This document shows positions 60,144-64,000 of a stretch of 64,000 bases of DNA, in pieces. The notes beneath the pieces were generated by a model, which worked only from the letters and a program-made list of their open reading frames with translations, made no database searches and was not told where the DNA came from. The DNA comes from Achromobacter kerstersii (GTDB lineage: Bacteria > Pseudomonadota > Gammaproteobacteria > Burkholderiales > Burkholderiaceae_B). The stretch lies in assembly GCF_902859595.1 (NCBI RefSeq), contig NZ_CADIJQ010000012.1, positions 1 through 64,000 of the forward strand. The letters are read 5' to 3'. Both the position numbers and the translations under genes were made by a program. How positions within the stretch are numbered: the stretch's first letter is position 1; the number at the start of each line of letters is the position of its first letter.

Positions 60144-60890
60144 CTACACCGGCGCGGGGCGTTCGGCCTGAAACAAGCGCAGGCGATCTGCCGCGTTGCG
60201 CAGATGCTGTTCCGCCGCGCGCCCGGCGGCATCCGGGTCTGACCCTTCGATAGCCACAAAGATCGCCTGATGCTCGCTTTGCACGGCGGCCATGCGTTCC
60301 GCATACCGGCGCGCCGTGTTGTTGCGCGCGCTGCGAATGACGCGCCGCACATTCGCTTCCAGATAATCGTTCAGCGACACCAGATGCGGGTTGTGGGTGG
60401 CCTGCACGATGGCCTGATGGAACTGGTAGTCCTCTTCATCGCCCAGCTTGTCGTTGATCAGCGCGTACTCCATGCCGACCAGCGCCTGGCGCATCTTCTT
60501 CAAGTCCTGATCCGTGCGGCGCTGCGCTGCGTAGCGCGCGGCGGTGACTTCGATGGACAGCATCAGTTCCAGGATGTGTTCCAGGTCCTGCGTGTCGCCC
60601 GGCGTGGGCGCGGCGATACGAAACGCGTTGCGCTGGAAGTTGGGGTCCACGAACACGCCGCTGCCCTGCTGAGACGTGATGAGCCCTTCGGACTTCAGCC
60701 GGGCCAGCGCCTCGCGCACGACGGCGCGGCTGACCGAATACGTTTCGGTCAGCTGCTTTTCGGTGGGCAGGCGGTCGCCGGGGGCAAGCACCCCTTGGCG
60801 TATCTGCTCGGCCAGCGTGTCGGCCAAGCCCGCGGAAAGCGAACTCTTGGGCGCGTTGCGCGGCGGGTCCTGGTCTGGATTCGTCGACAT
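60144..60890 (-). CDS. GntR/FadR-family regulator
   Basis: 248 residues from the ATG at 60890; a GTG at 60926 is an alternative. The GntR winged HTH ('LAEQIRQGVLAPGDRLPTEKQLTETYSVSRAVVREALARLKSEGLITSQQGSGVFV', about 20-80) is followed by an FCD ligand domain ('LELMLSIEVTAARYAAQRRTDQDL', 'DYQFHQAIVQATHNPHLVSLNDYL', 'SEHQAIFVAIEGSDPDAAGRAAEQHL') with the conserved Asp/His metal-site residues. It lies downstream of the SDR gene on the same strand and likely controls the SDR gene and the divergent ABC importer. Confidence 0.9.
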   Translation of the reverse strand: MSTNPDQDPPRNAPKSSLSAGLADTLAEQIRQGVLAPGDRLPTEKQLTETYSVSRAVVREALARLKSEGLITSQQGSGVFVDPNFQRNAFRIAAPTPGDTQDLEHILELMLSIEVTAARYAAQRRTDQDLKKMRQALVGMEYALINDKLGDEEDYQFHQAIVQATHNPHLVSLNDYLEANVRRVIRSARNNTARRYAERMAAVQSEHQAIFVAIEGSDPDAAGRAAEQHLRNAADRLRLFQAERPAPV

Positions 60891-60927
60891 GGAAAATCGT
60901 GAACTCGTAATGGCGGCGTCCTGCACT

Positions 60928-61665
60928 TTAAGCGATATAGATGCCGCCGTTGACCTGCATGACTTCCCCGGTCACGAAGCCCGCCAGCGGCGAGCACAGG
61001 AAGGCGATGGACCCGGCGATCTCTTCGGCCGTGCCAAAGCGGCGTAGCGGCGTGCTTTCCAGCAGCTGCGCGCCTTTCTGGCCAATCAGGTCATGCGTCA
61101 TGGATGTGGCGATGATGCCCGGCGCCACCGCGTTCACGCGGATCTGCGGGGCCAGCTCCAGCGCCAGGCTGCGCGTGAAGCTCTGCACCGCGCCCTTGGA
61201 CGCGGAATAGGCGGCGTGCGCGTAGCTGCCGCGCTGCGCGGCCAGCGACGTCAACAGCACGATGGAGCCGTTGTGACGCAGGTGGCGCTGCGCCGCCCGG
61301 CACGTGTAGAAGGTGCCGTCCAGGTTCACGCGCATCAGCGTGCGCCAGGCCTCGTCGCTGGTGTCTTTGACCAGTTGTTCCGGGTAGATGCCGGCGCAAT
61401 GCACCAGGTGATCCAGCCCGCCGAAATGCTTGGCGGCCGCATCGAACACGCGTTCGCAATCATGCGAGACGGACACGTCCAGCGCATGCGTGTAGACGCG
61501 CTGCCCGGTCGGGTCCAGCTCGGCTGCAACCTCTTCCAGGCGCGCGTTGTTGATGTCAGTCAGCACCAGCCGCGCGCCGTGGGCGGCCATCAGCCGCGCC
61601 GTCGCCAAGCCGATGCCATTGCCCGCGCCGGTGATCACGGCCACCTGTCCTTCAAACGAGATCAT
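60928..61665 (-). CDS. Short-chain dehydrogenase/reductase
   Basis: 245 residues. Classical SDR: cofactor motif 'TGAGNGIGLA', 'HCAGIYPEQL' (N-A-G variant), the catalytic Ser in 'IVLLTSLAAQRG', Tyr/Lys in 'YSASKGAVQ', and the C-terminal 'TGEVMQVNGGIYI'. 'LTDINNARLEE' after beta-2 has Asp, which favours NAD over NADP. It oxidises an alcohol or sugar acid. It heads an operon with the GntR gene and is divergent from the ABC receptor. Confidence 0.92.
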   Translation of the reverse strand: MISFEGQVAVITGAGNGIGLATARLMAAHGARLVLTDINNARLEEVAAELDPTGQRVYTHALDVSVSHDCERVFDAAAKHFGGLDHLVHCAGIYPEQLVKDTSDEAWRTLMRVNLDGTFYTCRAAQRHLRHNGSIVLLTSLAAQRGSYAHAAYSASKGAVQSFTRSLALELAPQIRVNAVAPGIIATSMTHDLIGQKGAQLLESTPLRRFGTAEEIAGSIAFLCSPLAGFVTGEVMQVNGGIYIA

Positions 61666-61785
61666 CCTGTCTCCAAGCTTGTTATGGGCGTGCCTGCTGC
61701 CTTCCCGGCCGCCGCGGAATCTTTGATTGAACTCCTGAATCCGCCGCTTGACACAAGAAAATCGCTTGCCCTATGATTTATCGGA

Positions 61786-61801
61786 CAACTTAATAAAGTT
61801 G
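61786..61801. promoter_or_regulatory. Operator candidate for the GntR regulator
   Basis: CAACTT-AATA-AAGTTG is a perfect palindrome. It is flanked by related half-sites, CGGACAACTT on the left and CTGACAACTTA at 61803-61813 on the right. It lies in the 386-base divergent region 61666-62051, whose AT-rich core (61740-61815) probably holds both promoters. FadR-subfamily sites often contain GACAAC/GTTGTC-like halves. The rest of the region shows no gene. Confidence 0.55.
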
Positions 61802-62051
61802 CCTGACAACTTATTCCGAAAGCGTAAATCAAGTCACGTTTTCAGGCAAGCCAGTCAGCAAAAACAAGGCCGAGCGCCGCAAAACAGGCAGGAGACAACA
61901 GGGTGAATATCACCGGCAGCACGACCGTATTCGCCCCTATCTCGCGTTTATCCCCTCCCCCTTGCACGACTCCCAGCCACACAAGAGCCGCCACCAAGCG
62001 CGCTTGATCGACTCACGCACTTACCACTCCCGTCCCACGGAGGAGACACGC

Positions 62052-63287
62052 ATGAAATTGGCTTTCACTACCGGCCTGCTGTGCCTGGCCGGCTTTGCCG
62101 CATCGGCGCACGCCGCACCCGTCAAGATCGGTCTGATCGAAACCTTGTCCGGCCCGCAAGCGTCCACCGGCCTGATGTTCCGCGCCGCCGTCAAATACGA
62201 GCTGGACCGCATCAATGCCGCGGGCGGCTGGAACGGCCAGCCGCTGGAACTCGTTGAGTTCGACAACCAGGGCGGCCCTGTCGGCGCGTCCGACCGCTTC
62301 CGCGCCGCAGCCGCTGAAGGCGTGCAGGTGCTGGTGCAGGGTTCGTCGTCCGCCATCTCGGGGCAGCTGACCGAAGACGTGCGCAAACACAATCTGCGCA
62401 ACCCCGGCAAGGAAGTCGTATTCCTGAACGTGGGCGGCGAAGCCCTGGAACTGACCGGCCAGAAGTGCCACTTCTATCACTTCCGCTTCACCACCAACGC
62501 CGACCTGCGCGTGAAGTCGCTGGCCTCGGTCATGTCGGCCGACGGCACGCTGGGCAAGCGCGTGTACGCCATCAACCAGAACTATTCCTGGGGCCAGGAC
62601 ATGGAAGGCGCCACCGAGCGCTTCGCCAACCAGTACGGCTATGAAGTGGTGGGCAAGACGCTGCACGAAGTCAACAAGATCCAGGACTTCGCGCCCTACG
62701 TTGCGCGCATCCGCTCGGCCACGCCCGACACCGTCATCACCGGCAACTGGTCCAACGACCTGCTGCTGTTGATGAAGGCCACGCAGGCCGCCGGCCTGAA
62801 GGTGCGTTTCGCCACCGTGTTCCTGGACCAGGTGGGCAACCTGGCCAACGCCGGCGACGTCGCGCTGGGCCACTACATCGCTCACCCGTACAACATCGAA
62901 GCCGCGGGCGAAGAAGGCGCCAAGTTCGCCGAAGACTACAAGTCCAAGACCGGCCACTACCCCAGCTACACCGAACCGCAAACCGTGATCGGCGTGCGCT
63001 TCCTGGGTGAAGCGTTAAAGCAGGTGCAGCCCAAGGACGGCAAGCTGTCCGTGCCGGAACTGGCGAAGGCTTTGGAAAAGGTAACGTACACGTCGTCGCT
63101 GGGCGCCTACACGATGCGCGCCGAAGACCACCAGGTGCAGTTGCCGATGGTGGTGTCGAAAGTGAGCAAGAACGCCAAGTACAAGGCCGACGGCACGGAC
63201 ATGGGCTTTGAGCCGGTGAAGGTGTTGGCGGCGGCGGACGTGTCGGCGCCGGTGCAGGAAACCTGCAAGATGCAGCGGCCGAATTAA
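62052..63287 (+). CDS. Liv-type ABC transporter substrate-binding protein
   Basis: 411 residues from the ATG at 62052, with GGAGGAGACACGC upstream. A signal peptide ('LAFTTGLLCLAGFAASAHA', cleavage at about residue 21) is followed by a type I periplasmic-binding fold: 'VKIGLIETLSGPQASTGLMFRAAVKYELDRINAAGGWNGQPLELVEFDNQGG' and 'INQNYSWGQDMEGATERFANQYGYEVVG'. It delivers its ligand to the LivH-type permease that starts 168 bases downstream. The ligand is probably the substrate of the SDR/oxidoreductase set rather than a branched amino acid (inference). Confidence 0.92.
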   Translation: MKLAFTTGLLCLAGFAASAHAAPVKIGLIETLSGPQASTGLMFRAAVKYELDRINAAGGWNGQPLELVEFDNQGGPVGASDRFRAAAAEGVQVLVQGSSSAISGQLTEDVRKHNLRNPGKEVVFLNVGGEALELTGQKCHFYHFRFTTNADLRVKSLASVMSADGTLGKRVYAINQNYSWGQDMEGATERFANQYGYEVVGKTLHEVNKIQDFAPYVARIRSATPDTVITGNWSNDLLLLMKATQAAGLKVRFATVFLDQVGNLANAGDVALGHYIAHPYNIEAAGEEGAKFAEDYKSKTGHYPSYTEPQTVIGVRFLGEALKQVQPKDGKLSVPELAKALEKVTYTSSLGAYTMRAEDHQVQLPMVVSKVSKNAKYKADGTDMGFEPVKVLAAADVSAPVQETCKMQRPN

Positions 63288-63293
63288 GAACGG

Positions 63294-63353
63294 GATGATG
63301 GCTTGCGCGCGCCTGGCCAACGACACCTTGCCACGCGCGCGCAACCCATCATC
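63294..63353 (+). terminator. Hairpin between receptor and permease genes
   Basis: GATGATGG plus TTGCGCGCG (63294-63312) pairs with CGCGCGCAA plus CCATCATC (63334-63353), with one bulged base on each side and a loop containing TGGCCA. There is no T-run. Such a structure between receptor and permease genes usually reduces downstream expression and stabilises receptor mRNA. Confidence 0.7.
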
Positions 63354-63455
63354 ACCCAGCCCCAATAAGCGCACTCCCGGCGCGGGCCGGAAAAACAACG
63401 TGCGCAATCGCTCGCAAGACGCGTGACGTCTTAGCGCAAGAATTATGGAGCGGAC

Positions 63456-64000
63456 ATGGAATACTTTACCGTCTCGCTGTTGAACGGCGTGATTTACGGC
63501 CTGCTGCTATTCATGGTGTCGGCAGGCCTGACACTGATTTTCGGAATGATGGGCGTGCTGAATTTTGCGCACGCGTCGTTCTACATGATCGGCGCCTACG
63601 CCGCCTACACGCTGACGCCCGTCACCGGTTTCTGGGTGGCGCTGGTGCTGGCGACGATCATCTCGGGCGTGCTGGGCATGGGCGTTGAACGCTTCTTCCT
63701 GCGCCGCGTCCACAAGTTCGGCCACGCGCAGGAACTGCTGGTGACCTTTGGCCTGGCGTTCATCGTGGCTGAGCTGATCAAGCTGTTCTACGGTGACTTC
63801 CCCGTGGACTACCGCGTGCCGCAATTCCTGAACTTCGCGGCCTTCCGCGTGTTCGATGCGGACTACCCCTTCTACCGCCTCTTGATGGGCGGCGTGTCGC
63901 TGGCGATGTTCGCCGTCATCTACCTGCTGCTGTCGCGCACCCGCGTGGGCATCGTCGTGCGCTCGGCCATCTACCGGCCGCGCATGGCCGAAGCGCTGGG
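63456..64000 (+). CDS. LivH-type branched-chain ABC permease (5' part)
   Basis: 181 codons from the ATG at 63456 to the window end; GGAG lies seven bases upstream. 'MEYFTVSLLNGVIYGLLLFMVSAGLTLIFGMMGVLNFAHASFYMIGAYAAYTL' is the classic LivH N-terminus, with the conserved G-L-x-L-I-F-G-x-M-x-x-x-N-F-A-H segment. 'ELLVTFGLAFIVAELIKLFYG' follows. It forms half of the inner-membrane channel for the preceding receptor; the rest of the operon lies beyond the window. Confidence 0.92.
   Translation, partial: MEYFTVSLLNGVIYGLLLFMVSAGLTLIFGMMGVLNFAHASFYMIGAYAAYTLTPVTGFWVALVLATIISGVLGMGVERFFLRRVHKFGHAQELLVTFGLAFIVAELIKLFYGDFPVDYRVPQFLNFAAFRVFDADYPFYRLLMGGVSLAMFAVIYLLLSRTRVGIVVRSAIYRPRMAEAL

Overview
This 64 kb window is high-GC proteobacterial chromosome, most likely from a Burkholderiales/Alcaligenaceae organism of the Achromobacter-Bordetella type. 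The basis is the gene content: Bug/TctC receptors, a MexEF-like RND pump beside a LysR gene, a gentisate operon, an Aap/Bzt amino-acid ABC system and free-standing CheD. That placement is inference from gene families, not a database match. I saw no rRNA, tRNA, CRISPR array, prophage or complete insertion sequence.

Layout. 1-1560: 5' part of a T6SS effector with a VasX-type N-terminus. 1.8-1.95 kb: a small cluster of 20-bp repeats. 2-3.6 kb: a cupin and an MFS carrier. 4-10.1 kb: two adjacent, very large, exported WG-repeat proteins, with degenerate short tandem repeats on both sides. 10.2-12.2 kb: an isocitrate-lyase/PEP-mutase family enzyme with a divergent LysR gene. 12.2-13.9 kb: a ferric-reductase/siderophore-interacting protein with a His-rich PadR regulator (YqjH/YqjI type). 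13.9-16.6 kb: XRE regulator and a 14-TM MFS pump. 16.6-18.6 kb: proC and an FMN 2-hydroxyacid oxidase. 18.9-25.2 kb: one catabolic/uptake operon (FAD 2-hydroxyacid dehydrogenase, PotD/PotA-like ABC transporter with a fused double permease, DapA-family lyase). 26.4-29.4 kb: IclR regulator, PhyH dioxygenase, AI-2E family permease. 29.5-37 kb: LysR regulator divergent from a tripartite RND efflux pump. 37.6-47.2 kb: LysR-controlled gentisate/3-hydroxybenzoate catabolic operon with two solute receptors. 47.2-49.8 kb: VOC protein, Bug receptor and a HigBA-type toxin-antitoxin pair. 49.9-54.1 kb: Aap-type amino-acid ABC transporter whose receptor gene appears to have a one-base lesion just after its start codon. 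54.5-58.7 kb: ftsEX, cheD, thpR and a 5'-nucleotidase. 58.8-64 kb: NAD oxidoreductase, GntR regulator, SDR and the start of a Liv-type ABC transporter.

The most interesting signal is non-coding. Four copies of a roughly 260-310 nt element (25302-25593 minus, 26024-26286, 37216-37521 and 47757-48050 plus) share the same architecture. Each has a 5' hairpin (P4), a conserved GGGCCCCGCA linker, and a 31-34 bp closing stem (P1) that encloses two hairpins (P2, P3). In P1, P2 and P4 the sequence differs between copies, yet both arms change together so that pairing is preserved. This could be a structured RNA family or a cruciform-forming mobile repeat. A second theme is repeated expansion of 12-16 bp tandem repeats, both in spacers and inside genes (a LysR gene, cheD, thpR).
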